The notes beneath the pieces are model-generated. The model did not search any database. It worked only from the letters and a program-made list of their open reading frames with translations, and had not been told where the DNA came from. From Pelobates cultripes (taxonomy: Eukaryota; Chordata; Amphibia; Anura; Pelobatidae): DNA of 64,000 bases. The stretch covers positions 289,762,408 through 289,826,407 of the forward strand of contig OW240914.1 of NCBI GenBank assembly GCA_933207985.1. The letters run 5' to 3'. Shown here in pieces: positions 21,822-33,135 of this stretch (the first letter of the stretch is position 1; every line of letters begins with the position of its first letter). The translations under genes and the position numbers were made by a program.

Positions 21822-22445
21822 GCATACGACGTTGTCACGCTATCACGTAACCGCACGAAGCTCCGAGAACCAGGAAGTGCCTCCCAAAGTGCCGAAATTT
21901 GGTTACCGCTGACACACATTGCGGGTGTTATTAGTGTTATAGGAGCTGGCGTCCTGCTGCATTCACTATCATTTAGTCCTGGGCTGTGGACTACAAGCTG
22001 GATAAATTAGAGCAGGCTTCCACTGCTCTTTCCTTTTGAGTTACATTCCCATTTTCTAGGTCTTTGCATCCATTTTTATACTGTATTATGCTATGTTCTT
22101 TTGTGTTTTTTATCATATGTACCATATATCCTCATCCAATTTGGAGTAACTAAGTGATATTTTATTATGTAAGTTACTTTTATACTACTCTCACAGTATT
22201 TCACTTATTTTAAATTTAACCAGAGTTTGATTTTGTGCATTTATGTGACACTTTGCACCGTGCACCAATATTTTAACGGTATAGCGCACCTTTTTATATA
22301 CAATTTTTCAGTTCATGTGGTGTGTTTAGAGCTTGTGCACTTTAAAGGTGCTGCTTTATCTTTTTTTATTTTGTTATATTTGTATTATATCACTAATTTT
22401 AGCGCCTTTTATTGCTTGTTTTGTTGACGAAGTATATAGGAGTGT

Positions 22446-22670
22446 ATATAAAAAATACCCCTTTCTTTCTCATTAGAGATATTTTTGCCAGAAGCTCAAT
22501 GAAGCAAGGTAAAGGGCAGAGTAGGAACCGTCTAGGGGGTTCTGCATTGACATTGGCAGGCGGGCATTCCCTCCAGTGGCCATTGGAGTAACTAAATGAC
22601 CTCCATTTGTTTAAATATACATAGGGATTAAGGAGAGAGCGCAGGTAAAAAAATTTCTGTGGTTTTTACT
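22446..22670. other. Unassigned DNA
   Basis: Nothing recognisable between the PLE and the next MITE. Confidence 0.3.
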
Positions 22671-23211
22671 TTAAGCAAGAAGCCAACTTTAGTTTAGAGC
22701 AGAGTGTTATATATCATGCCCCTGCAGTCTTATTGATCAATTCTCAGCAATTTAGGAGTTAAATCACTTGTTTTTTTACAGCCATAGTCACACCTCCCCT
22801 GCAGGTGACCTATACAGTCTCCCTACACATTTCATGTAAAGAGAGATCTCATATTTAAACTTCCTTGATTGCATGGTCTGTTCAGTTTAGAATGTTGTAT
22901 CTCCTTCTCTGTTAATAGCCTGCTGGAGCCTACAAAAACAAAGTGATCAAAGTTCAGTTAAGACAGCAGATACAAACTGAGGAGATAAAAACTTCTAAAG
23001 TAAACACTGTTCTGTCATATCTGATTGAAAATGAAAATTTTTTTCATGCAGTCTGTGTGAGTCAGCAATGGGGGAATGTAGCTAGGGCTGCAGAAACAGA
23101 AACAAACGTGATTTAACTTCTAAATGGAAGAAAACCGAGCAGCGAGACTGCAGGGGCATGATTTATACACTAAAACTGATTTATTAAGCTAAAGTAAATT
23201 TAGTGCTTTAA
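22671..23211. mobile_element. Long palindromic TTAA MITE
   Basis: The element is bounded by TTAA at 22671 and 23208. Its two halves are imperfect inverted copies: ATCATGCCCCTGCAGTCTTATT on the left mirrors GACTGCAGGGGCATGATTTA on the right, and TTTAGGAGTTAAATCACTTG mirrors GTGATTTAACTTCTAAA. It is the same family as 55121-55594, 375-692, 32795-33135 and 35505-35755. Confidence 0.75.
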
Positions 23212-23439
23212 GCTTTCAATGGACAAGGATTTGGTTGGCCTTTGTAATGAGATGTAATGAAATATAGTGTTTTATACAAATGGCTGCTTCACGACCAGGA
23301 TGGGAACAACAACTTCATAGCAAAGGTGTCTCTTATTAACTAACTCTTATGTGCCTAGAAACTATAAGTAACAGGGAATTATATTGTGCAAAGGAAATGA
23401 GGAATAACAGTAAAATATAGTACCTAATCCCTATATCCT
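23212..23439. other. Unassigned DNA
   Basis: No feature recognised. Confidence 0.3.
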
Positions 23440-24130
23440 AGGGCATCGCTACAGAGGATTGAGGGGTGAGGGGAGAGCTAGATTGTTCATAGCCCCCACC
23501 CCCATGAGCTCCCCAGCCTAGAGCACCAGTACTGGGAAGGGGGTTAATTCGCTGCTAACTAAGCTTGCCTACTCTGGCAAAATACAATGGTGTCCACACT
23601 GGAGGGGAGCACAGATGGTGAGGATGCCTTTTACTAACTGTGCTCTCACTGTACAGCTCCCTCACATGCCCTGCAGTGTGCCAGCAGCCAGAATATGTTG
23701 TCATATCCCGGCATTGGCATCAGTAGAGGGCACACATGGGATCTGTACAAGAAGATCCACTGGCCACCAGACAGAGCATCCACTACAGTCTTTCCAGAGC
23801 AAGGTAAGTAGGCTGGCTGGACCTTGTTATTGCTTTATAAATATGTACCTGTGCCTGTATATCAATGTGTCTATCGTTGTGTGTGTCTGTGCTTATGAGT
23901 ATGTATGTCTGCGATTTTGTGTGTGATTGTGTGTATGTCTGTGATTATGTGTGTGTCCACGTCTGTGATTGTGTGTTTATCTGAAATTGTGTATGTGTGG
24001 GTATGTGATTGTATGTCTGTGATTATGTGTGTATATGTGATTATGTGCGTTATTGTGTGTCTGTGGTTCTTTGTTTGTGTATATATATGTCTGTAGGTAT
24101 GCTTGTGTGTGTGTATTTCTGTGGAAATTA
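23440..24130. mobile_element. Fragment of minisatellite-bearing hAT-like element
   Basis: 23590-23740 shares word order with 48860-48990 and 60210-60300 (AGCTCCCT..GC then GATG..CATATTCC(A/G)GC-like blocks), segments that lie inside better-bounded hAT elements. A GT-rich array (23860-24110) follows, with units such as GTGATTGTGTGTATGTCT. Termini are not found here. Confidence 0.45.
23860..24110. repeat. GT-rich minisatellite
   Basis: Irregular units of TGTCTGTGATTGTGTGTAT. Open frames on both strands, including a His/Thr-rich one on the minus strand, are repeat artefacts. Confidence 0.85.
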
Positions 24131-25799
24131 TTAGTACAACCCTCCCCCATTTTGACAGTGGTATGTTATGTAAGCCCAAATATATTGTTCCTAGAGTGAG
24201 TACTGCCTAGATCCCCTGAGAATATGTTACAAATATAATAAAAGTGGGTTTCTCTAATCTAGACTTTATCTCCAAGTGCATACAAAAGTAACATGGCAAG
24301 GGAGTGCCAATAAGTGATTGTGCACAAAAATATGTCCTTTCAGGCTAATGGATGGCATGCAAGATGTATTATTTAAAAATACCTGTGTAGTCAGTTCCAC
24401 ATACCCTGTACTGCTATTGGCTGGGTTTATGTTTCCTAGATATTCACAATGCAGCAATAACTCTCTTTCAACTCCAATATACCAAAATGGTCAAAACTTA
24501 AAAGTTGTTTTATGCGCTATGTGAGCCTCACAAGACATATTTGTTGATGAAATATAAAGAAAAAAAAGGTAGACATGTTGATTCTTTGTCCAAACACAAC
24601 AGGTTATTAATATCGAGTGAATGCTTTCCCATCGGTCGTAGCGGGTAATTAAAACCATCTTTCTAATTATGTATTGCTTTAGCTGAAACAGCTTTATGCA
24701 AATTATATAAATGCACAAACTGTTTAATTCAACTTTTGCTTGTTGCACTGAGCAAAAAAGAAAAAAACACAAGACAGTTAAACGCTCTTTATTTATTGAA
24801 GTTAATTTCTTTGTGGCTTTCAAGACTGATTTTTGGCTAGCTACTTTTACAAATGGAAAACAGACAGAAGTAAATGTTCACCGACCCTAAAATAGATCAT
24901 CTTAAACTTTTACAGAATAGTAAGCACACTGTCAGATCATTTTCCCATTGAAAAATCCTTATTATATTATACTTTGTGACTATGTAATGTTTGATACGTT
25001 GTCACAATGAATTTTGATTGTGCTCTGTTTGCGCTGTCCTGTTGGATGTTCACTTGAAAGCAAGTCATGACAATTCTGCTATTACTATCTTGAGATGTAG
25101 GTAATTTTTATTTTCTTGTTACCTATTATCATTTTCACCTGTCACCTCAAATTCTAGCTATTCTTATATCTTATCCATCTCATTGAATAAAGAGCATAAC
25201 TCTTTGCTTTATATAACCTGATTGCCATTCTGCACGTAAGCTAAGCCACTTTAAAAAAAAAATAAAAATACTGCAGATCTGTCAGAGACCCAACATGTCT
25301 AGAGAAATATTCACAAACACAAATCATCTAAGCACACTCCTGTTTTTACATTAAATGTTGGAAAGAGCATCAGAATCTCGCTCCCATTAGATGTTTTGAT
25401 GACCAATTCTACAAATGATAACAACTAATGTCAGTGGCCTGTGCATGCACAAGCTGTCAATGTGCTATAGTAACACAATACAATGAAGCTCGCAACACAC
25501 AAAACAATTTTTAGTAGTCTATCATTTTCAGCAGCCTGCAATTAGACTATATTCCAATGTTTAATACATCAGAAGCTAAAATAAGTCAGTAATGTATTAT
25601 GCAGTCTGATGGCAAAATAATTTGAAACCATCGAACCATAAGCATAAAAAAAGTCACAGCAATTAATGTTATTTTTATTTCCCATTATTCCTATTGTAAC
25701 CGTCTATTTTTGTAACAGTTGTAGAATTTTCCATTTCAGTTCTCTGGAAGCACTGTGTTTTTCTCTCAGAAAGCATTCAGATGAAATTGGTCCATTGTA
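24131..25799. other. Unassigned AT-rich DNA
   Basis: About 1.7 kb without repeat ends, tandem arrays or coding signals. This is one of the larger stretches that could be unique sequence, so it is a candidate place to look for conserved non-coding DNA. Confidence 0.4.
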
Positions 25800-26194
25800 T
25801 TAAAGGTACACTACAGTGTTAGGAATACAAACGTATCATAACTGACACTATAGTCCTGTTTAGGTGAACACCCCCTCCAATCTCAGTAAAACTGACCTTT
25901 TCACCCACCTTTTTACTCACCTTTTCTCCCATGCCGCTCTGGTCGCGCCACAGCGGGCCCCACCTGGTTCTTTATGGGGGAACGTTCAGCATCTCCATGC
26001 AACACTGGACTAGGAAGCACCTCTAGTGGCCTTTGGAGTCAATGCAACAAGAGCTGTTACTAGACACCAATGTAAACACTACCTTTTCTCTGAAAAGGTA
26101 GTGTTTACATTGAAGAGTCTGCAGGTATAGGCTATAGACACCAGAACTACTACTTTAAGCTGTAGTGGTTCTGTTGACTATAGTGTCCCTTTAA
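25800..26194. mobile_element. Complete TTAA MITE (T2/Kolobok-like)
   Basis: Begins TTAAAGGTACACTACAGTG and ends GACTATAGTGTCCCTTTAA, with TTAA at both edges. Near the right end are the hairpin CTTTTCTCTGAAAAGGTAGTG and the foldback CCAGAACTACTACTTTAAGC / GTAGTGGTTCTG. Length is 395 bp. Confidence 0.8.
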
Positions 26195-27529
26195 GAGTTC
26201 TATGAGAAGTAAAATGTGATCTACAGTAATTTTTGTCTTTTTGTCTTTTATTGCTTAGTTTATATGAAATTTGTATTAAATAATAATGATTTTTCTACAT
26301 CCCTACCCATTCTTTTTCTTTTTGTTTGTATTCTTGCAGAGCAATCTGTACACTAAATTTCTGTTTTCCTGTACAAGTAATGCAGTCAACATTCCAATTA
26401 TGTTCATGGGGTTATATGTTAAATCATATGTTGAAATTGAAAGGCTTGTGATTACCCTTAGTCCCCAAAAAATTTTTTAATCTTAAACCCCAATATTCCT
26501 AATCCTGTGTATGGCTACTTCCCTTGTCATGCACACCACATCACTATAGCATTATGGACAGGAGGGAACATTGAGCTACAATGATGCTCATCATTAAAAA
26601 GGGCACTATGATTCTGCCATGCTGTTTTCATTGCTGTGACATTAACAATGCCACTTTAATGACGTTCTCTTTTTTAACGTTGACACTTTCATACCAACAT
26701 TCTGAAAGTTAATCAAAGTATAGACAGCCTGTTGTTCTAAAGTAATGCATTTCATTACATGATCCATTAGAAATCTATTCAAATTCGACATTCTGTGCAT
26801 TAATGCTGAAATTAAATTGCTGCAAGGGATTTAATCATTCAATGACATTTAGAATGAACAGTAAAATATCCAGATTGCAGTCTCACTTCACATTTTATTG
26901 TGTGTGTGTGCGTGTGAATGTGTTTGTGTGCGTAAGCGTGTGTATGTAGATAGTATATATACTATATTTGTAACTAAACCCTCATTATTTTGCCTAGTTT
27001 AGGTATTTTTAAAAGACTATCACATTCTTCTTTGAAATCACTGTTTAGTGAATGAGTGCGCTGGATCGTGTATGTTATATATAGAATTTTATAAAGTTAT
27101 AAAGTGGGGAAGATCATTTTTTACACCCGCATACTCCAAGCATGGTAATGAATGATATCCATGCAATTATTATAACCACAAGTAAGTGCTAAGTTTAGAA
27201 CGAAACCCATTAGGTGAATATGAAGGATTTATCCCACACGGCATGGATGATGACAACATCCATGCAATGATTCACTGTAATGAATGGGTAATAATGCAGC
27301 ACATCGCAGTAACCTACATACATTAGCTGGGCAGCTACGAATTAGCGGGTGTTACATTAAGGAGCGTTATTTTTGAGATTTTTATGAACTGAAACCGCTG
27401 TTCTCCAGGATTGTAACACTCACTAATTTTAAGCAGAACTGAGATTTATGTCACTAAACAGTTACCGTAACAGTAACTACAAAACAGCAATACAGTAAAC
27501 GATAACCCTAACAATACACTAACAGGGTT
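26195..27529. other. Mostly unassigned DNA with a short dispersed repeat
   Basis: 26895-26945 is a GT-rich run. 26968-27060 (GTAACTAAACCCTCATTATTTTGCCTAG..GTGCGCTGG) is a third, shorter copy of the repeat seen at 31770-31900 and inverted at 42700-42850. The remainder has no recognisable feature. Confidence 0.4.
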
Positions 27530-27725
27530 ATTCACTAAATTGTCTGGAATTGTCAGGAATTCAAGGTGAATTTCAAATTTAAGTCAAAAGCAGCCAAACT
27601 GGAAGCATGGTTAACTTGGATCATTTTCCAAATTCAGTTATTTTGATCTTAAGTTTGAAATTCAGTTTGAATTCACTTTGAAATCCCTACAATCCTCACG
27701 TTAGTGCATAACCCTGAAAATAGTA
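27530..27725. mobile_element. Palindromic MITE (empty-site copy)
   Basis: The left part ACACTAACAGGGTTATTCACTAAA..AATTTCAAATTTAA is mirrored by TTAAGTTTGAAATTCAG..GTTAGTGCATAACCCTG on the right. A copy at 55070-55710 is split by a TTAA MITE exactly at the CAAATTTAA that is uninterrupted here. Confidence 0.65.
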
Positions 27726-27853
27726 TTCTCTACACTGTAAACACACTCACACTAACCACAACCTAAAAATATCAAAATATAGACAAAATATACATAATGG
27801 TAAAATATTTATTAGAGGACAATAATGGCAATATTATGTTCCTGGGAACATTT

Positions 27854-27933
27854 TTAACCCCTTAAGGACCAAACTTCTGGAATAAAAGGGAATCATAACA
27901 TGTCACACATGTCATGTGTCCTTAAGGGATTAA
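27854..27933. mobile_element. Short palindromic TTAA MITE
   Basis: 80-bp copy of the family at 1681-1756, in the opposite orientation: TTAACCCCTTAAGGACCAAA to TCCTTAAGGGATTAA. Confidence 0.85.
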
Positions 27934-28200
27934 AGCACCTGATATTTGGTCTCTGTTTTTTTATGCTGTTTCTGGAGTCACTGAAGAAGTCACATAGTAT
28001 ATAATCTGAGCTGTGGTACAAAAATCAGAAAGAAAAAGTCAATGCTACATACTAGCAAGGCTTGGAGGCTTACTTCTGTGCATTATTCATTGCTTCCAGC
28101 ATACATATTTTGCCCTTTGTAAGTGGTATATTAGCCAATTCCTTAGCCATTAGTATTATATAATTTCTCCACTAAAGTCTAACCACCAACACCCGAAATC
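27934..28200. other. Unassigned DNA
   Basis: No feature recognised. Confidence 0.3.
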
Positions 28201-28430
28201 CTCCAAATGAAAGGAACACCATAGTGTTAGGAATACAAAACTGTATTCCTAACACCACAGTGTTCCTTTGTCCCCCCACCTCATTGACACCTCCTGCAAG
28301 TAAATAACGGGTTAAAAAGCTTTTTTCCACTTACCTGACTTTGGCTCTGATGTCCCTTAATGCTGTGTTGGGCTCCTCCTCCGCCGGTGGGGGGAACCTA
28401 ATGCGCACGCACGGCAAGGTCCTAAGTTGA
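28201..28430. mobile_element. Truncated TTAA MITE with terminal foldback
   Basis: AAAGGAACACCATAGTGTTAGGAATACAAA is followed immediately by its near reverse complement (TATTCCTAACACCACAGTGTTCCTTT), giving a tight hairpin. A short GC-rich segment follows. It matches the termini of the family at 25800-26194. Confidence 0.6.
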
Positions 28431-29018
28431 CACATCTGAAGTTTTGTTGACATTATATCCTATATCGAAGATTTTCTGACACTACAACTTCTGGATCTAT
28501 CTTCTTCTATAGATAGCTCCACCTATATTGGTTTCACAGAGCAAACAAATTGCTCCAGAAAATGTAAGTAATTTTTCATTTGATCTTACAATTTGCTACA
28601 AGCAGAGAGCAATACTTATTTTCTTATATTTTTTATATTTACATCATATACCCCACTGACGATTTTGAAAGGAAACTACCTACCTGTATGCAAGAGCTGG
28701 GATCTTACTGCTACATGCTTTTGTCTTAGAGCTGATTGTGAAGATCTGCATTTGTAAGTGTGTTTTTAACCTTTATCACAAAGACCACCTGAAACAAAAA
28801 ATATCTATTGCAATTTTTTTTATATGTGTATGTTTACATATCACCTGTGAGATACTCCATCAATCTCTGGTTGAAGTTGCACCTACACATTTTGCATATC
28901 CTGCATGCTTACCTATCTGCTACATCCTAAGCAAGGATTATATTGCTGCACACTGTTGGTCTTGAGCTAGTTGGTAACTCTTTATCTGAATTCTGAAAGA
29001 ATTTTAATTTCTTTTATA
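28431..29018. other. Unassigned DNA
   Basis: No repeat or coding feature recognised. Confidence 0.3.
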
Positions 29019-29610
29019 TTAAAGAAACACTATAGGGTCAGGAACACAAACAAGTATTCCTGAACCTATAGTTTTAAAACCAACATCTTTCCCCCCCCAA
29101 CCCCGCCTCTCCCCCTTTTTTTCCCCATAAATATTGTTAATCTTACCTTTATTCCAGTCTGCTGCTGCTGGATCTGCCCTTGATCTGCCTGCTTGGCTGA
29201 CATCATCAGAAGTGATTCTCTCAGCCAATCACAATGTTTTACAAAGGATTGGCTAAGACTGTCAAGGAAGCAGATCAGGGGCAGAGCCAGAAAAAGCCAA
29301 ACACAGCCCTGGTCAATCAGCATCTACTCATAGAGACTCATTGAATAAATGCATGTCTATGAGGAAAGTTCAGTGTCTCCGTGCAGAGGGTGGAGACACT
29401 GAATGGCACTGCTGCATATTGTGCAACACTCCCCCAGGAGGCACCTCTAGCAGCTATCTAAGGTGTGGCCTTTGGATGTAACTTTAGGCTGTAATGTCAA
29501 TACTGCATTTTCTTTGAAAAGACAGTATTTACTGAAAAAGCCTGAAGGGAATGATTATACTCACCAGAACAAATCCAACAAGCTGTAGTTGTTCTTGTGA
29601 CTAGTCAGTG
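29019..29610. mobile_element. TTAA MITE, T2/Kolobok-like (inverted relative to copy A)
   Basis: Starts TTAAAGAAACACTATAGGG. Its interior (TTATTCCAGTCTGCTGCTG.., GCTTGGCTGACATCATCAGA) is the reverse complement of the interior at 3-374. The far end has the CCAGAACAAATCC..GTTGTTCTTGTGACTAG foldback but lacks a clean TTAA terminus. Confidence 0.65.
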
Positions 29611-30409
29611 GGTAATTGACATCCACTCGCCTATTCCACCCTGAGAAGAACAAAGCTTACCCACGCTTCTAGTTTTCTAGTTAGTGCCAGTGAAAGCTAG
29701 TAAGCTCTAGAAGCCAGTGGGAAAATAGTTCAGAGTTTTAAAACATGGGCCTAGATTTGGAGCATACGGGCTCAGACTTTAACAATCTAGGTCTGTATTT
29801 TAGATGTCCGACAGGCTTGTTTTGAGCCTGCCCTGCAAAATCTGGACATTGTTAAATAGTGCAAATTAGACTCGTGCACGGCAAAAAAAAATTGGTTCTG
29901 CCAAAGCACCTGGCTAAAAAAAAAAATCGAAATGGCAGAACAGAGAGCAAACCACACACTGTTCTTCTTTCTCAATAGGAGCAAAGCATGTTCATACAGG
30001 TAAGCTCTGATCATTTTAGAGGCATTAATAGCCTTCTTTTGGCTGCTTGATGACTCACTTTTCCCCCCCCAAACAGACAATAGCCTAAGCAGAAACCGCA
30101 GCTGCTCCACTCCGCTGTCTTGGGGTTATGATGTCGCTGCTGCTTGGAGTAGTGGACAATGACAACGTGATGGGCTCAATGTGCACATCTGCCTTAACCG
30201 CATGCTTTTCTTTCACAGAAAATCATGATCTGTGTTAATAAGTCCGTCCCTGCAGTACGTTATATTATTGGATGAGAGTACAGCTTTCCCCTTCAACCTA
30301 GGATCACACAGGGAAGCTAGTCTCAGTTCAGGGCAATCAGCAATTTGTTTACTCATTCAAACATTGAGTAGATCTTCTTGCTACATTGGTGTGAAGTGTG
30401 CTGCAAGAA
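29611..30409. other. Unassigned DNA
   Basis: No feature recognised apart from short A-runs at 29880 and 29920. Confidence 0.3.
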
Positions 30410-31190
30410 GCTCATTCTCTGTCCTAATTTCTGTGAGTGGTGTATGTGTGAAAGTATAGTGGCTGAGTGTTGTGTGTGGAGGAGGTTGAGAGCTGTAGGA
30501 GGGGGGTGAGTGTGTCTGTTTGTCTAGCATTATGTACCTCTGTATGTGCCCATGAGTGTGTGCATTCTGACTGGATGTGTCTCTGTCTCTGTCATTGTGT
30601 ACCTGTGTATGTGAGTGTGTGTGTGTGTGTGCAGTGCCCAATGCTTGTGGTCTTTGTGTGTTGTGTTTATGGTAAGGCTGTGTTTCATATACGGAAGGTG
30701 CATATGTGTGATGATGACAATCTTCAGGGGGCGACTGTGGCAGGGTGAGGAGCATGAGTGTTGCAGGGTTAGTTTGGTGAGAGCAACAGTTAGTAGAGTA
30801 AGTTGGGTGAAGTTGACAGGGTGAGGGGGTGAATGTGACAGTGTTAAGGGTGAGTGTGATAGGATGTGTGGCAGACTGAGGGATGGTGAGTGTGACAGGG
30901 TTTGGTGTAGGTGTGACGGTGAGTGTGAGAGTTGGCTGTGGGCATATGTGACAGAGCTAGGGGGTGAGGTTGACAGGGTGTGTGGCAAGATGAGGGTGTG
31001 TGTGACACACTTGCCGGATGATTTGAGAGGACGGGGGGTGAATTTGACAGAGTTAGGGGGTGATGTGCTGGGTGAGGGGGTTAGTATGACAGAGTGTGTG
31101 GCAGAGTGAGGGGTGGCGAGTGTGACAGGGATGAGTGGTGAGTTTGACATGGTTGGGTGGTGAGTAAGTGAGAAGGTGACAATGTACGTG
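30410..31190. repeat. GT/GA-rich minisatellite block
   Basis: 30410-30640 is GTGTGTG-rich. 30720-31190 repeats units like GGTGAGTGTGACAGGGT and GAGGGGGTGA. All open frames on either strand here (Cys/Val-rich on plus, Ser/Thr/His-rich on minus) come from the repeat and are not called as genes. Confidence 0.8.
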
Positions 31191-31904
31191 TGCTAAGTGT
31201 GTTTGGGGGGACTGGCATTATGTGGAGAGGCTGTGTTAAGCAAAGTCTCCCCATACTGTAATGTATTTTATTTTTATATAATGTTTGCCCACTTTCTGCT
31301 TAACTACTTCTTATCTGGGCAGGAAGGGGAACATTAATACCCGGTGGACTGGTAGATTCCCTGGTGGTCCAGCGGGCTCCCAGTGCAGGCCTTTCAGTTT
31401 GGTTGCTCTGTATGTGCAGGAAGATATTCTGATCTCTCTTCTGACTCAAGGAGTGCCTGCTCAGAGCCACAGCTCAAGGCAGGGCTGTATTTGCTGCAAG
31501 GCTTACAAGGCAAGGACTCTTTGCAAGTAAAGGCTAAGTAGGGTCCTGGAATGAGGCACCTGTGATAGGGAGGGGTGCAAAACCAAGGACCCCTTCCTGT
31601 CACAGGTGCCTCATTCCAGGACCCTATTTAGCCTTGACTTGAAAAGAGTCACAGTAAGGAAGTATTTCCCAAGTAAGTGGATAAAGCTCATAAGAGCAAG
31701 GATTAGGTTGCTAGAGTAGGACCTGCCAAGAATGAGGTACATTGACATTGTGTCAGGCTTATGCAATGTATGATCATATAATGTAACTAAACCCCCATTA
31801 TTTTTTGCCTAGGTGAGGTGTTTTTAAATAAAACTATTACAATCTGTAAGATTTGAAATCATTGTTTAGTGAATAAGTGAGTGCGCTGGATTGTTTATTT
31901 TGTA

Positions 31905-31930
<26 letters not shown>
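31191..31930. mobile_element. Dispersed repeat with internal palindrome
   Basis: 31505-31560 (AAAGGCTAAGTAGGGTCCTGGAATGAGGCACCTG) is mirrored by 31598-31640 (CAGGTGCCTCATTCCAGGACCCTATTTAGCC). Downstream, GTAACTAAACCCCCATTATT..GTGCGCTGGATT matches 42700-42850 on the minus strand and 26968-27060. The right boundary is blurred by a (TA)n run at 31903-31938. The family is unknown; it could be part of a PLE-type terminal region. Confidence 0.5.

Positions 31931-31938
<8 letters not shown>
31903..31938. repeat. (TA)n microsatellite
   Basis: Uninterrupted ATATAT run. Confidence 0.95.
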
Positions 31939-31940
<2 letters not shown>

Positions 31941-32794
31941 GTTTCTGAAAAAACTTTTTTATAAATATATAAAATAAAATCTAAGATATCTTTTTATATA
32001 TTATAGAAATATAGTAAGAAACTTCAGAAGCTGATATAAAGTTGCCTGGGGCCTCACCTGAAGGTATGTTCCTCAAGCTAATTTAAAATTACCAAGTTTC
32101 TGTGACATTCCTGAATAAATAAATATAAAGTGTTTTAGATAATGTTTTTCACATCAAGCCAGCTCAGTATTTTTGTTAATCAGTGCAGTTCCTACTTGTT
32201 CATGGGAAAAAAACAATGCATTTCATTGGAATAACAAAAGTTTTCAATTAATACATACACTGCCTGAAGAAATAAATCTCTCTTTTGGTAGTTACCTTTG
32301 AGAACATGTTTCAATACACATGATGTATAATACATCAAGCATTACTTTTTCTATTCCATTGTGTCAGATCTTGGTCTTATTTATCTACTGTTCTTGCTGT
32401 ACTTGAATCATTGTATATACATCGCCAGCAAGAGAAAGAAGAGAGAGGGAGAGAGAGAATGAGAGAAGGGTAAAAATGAGCAAAGAAAGGAAGAGATAGT
32501 GAGAGAGATACAGACGGAATGAGGGAGGAAAAAGCACATGTTTACCGGGGTTTTGAAGGGATAATTTGTTCGAACTACCATGGAAAAAAATCAGTATATT
32601 GACAATTGCTCCCTCTCCATGGTTTGTGATGCACGTAAGATCTGAACCATCATTAGCACATATCTCTATCTACAGCTTCTTTGAAAAGTGTAAGTTAGAG
32701 AGTGCAGATGAATTAAAAAAATACCATGAGCACCAAAACAACCTTAGCTTATTGATGTAGTTATGGTTTATAAATCATGGCCCTAGGGTCTCAT
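31939..32794. other. Unassigned AT-rich DNA
   Basis: No element ends seen. 32430-32525 is a purine-rich GAGAGA-like tract. Confidence 0.35.
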
Positions 32795-33135
32795 TGCTAA
32801 ATTATCTGCCACTTAGTAGCTAAATCACTGTGTTTATACAGCCCTAGTCACACTTCCCTGCATGCGACTCACACCACCTTCCTAAACACTTCCTGTAAAG
32901 AGTCATCGATTGTTTACATTTCCTTGATTGCAAATTGTGTTTAATTTAGAATTTATTATCTCCTGGTCAGTTAATAGCTTACTAGACCCTGTAGTTGATT
33001 AAAGTTCTATTTACAGAGAAGGAGATAAAAACTTTTAAAATACGTTACATCTGATTGTAAAATTAAACCATGTGGTTTTCATGCAGGATGTGTCAGTCAC
33101 AGGCATGGGGGGTGTGGCTAGCTAACAAGGTTTCT
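32795..33135. mobile_element. Partial long palindromic TTAA MITE
   Basis: Shares TTAGTAGCTAAATCACTGTG, CACTTCCTGTAAAGAG, TTAATAGCTTACTAGACCCTG and GGAGATAAAAACTT with 22671-23211 and 55121-55594. TTAA ends are not both preserved. Confidence 0.65.

Larger units (their letters stand above)
20998..22445 (+). mobile_element. 3' region of the Penelope-like element
   Basis: Non-coding DNA follows the PLE stop. After a hAT MITE at 21489-21699, it contains a CpG-containing block with a hammerhead-like motif (21775-21821), then AT-rich sequence ending around TTAGCGCCTTTTATTGC at about 22400. PLEs carry terminal repeats (pLTRs) that often hold hammerhead motifs, and this block has that position. The exact right boundary is not visible. 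Confidence 0.6.

Noticed and set aside
24131..25799. Possible conserved non-coding element or cryptic gene
   Set aside because: No sequence-internal sign supports either; it would need cross-species alignment.
30381..31150. Long open frames (up to about 200 codons) on both strands
   Set aside because: They follow a GT/GA-rich minisatellite; all frames stay open because the repeat lacks stop codons.
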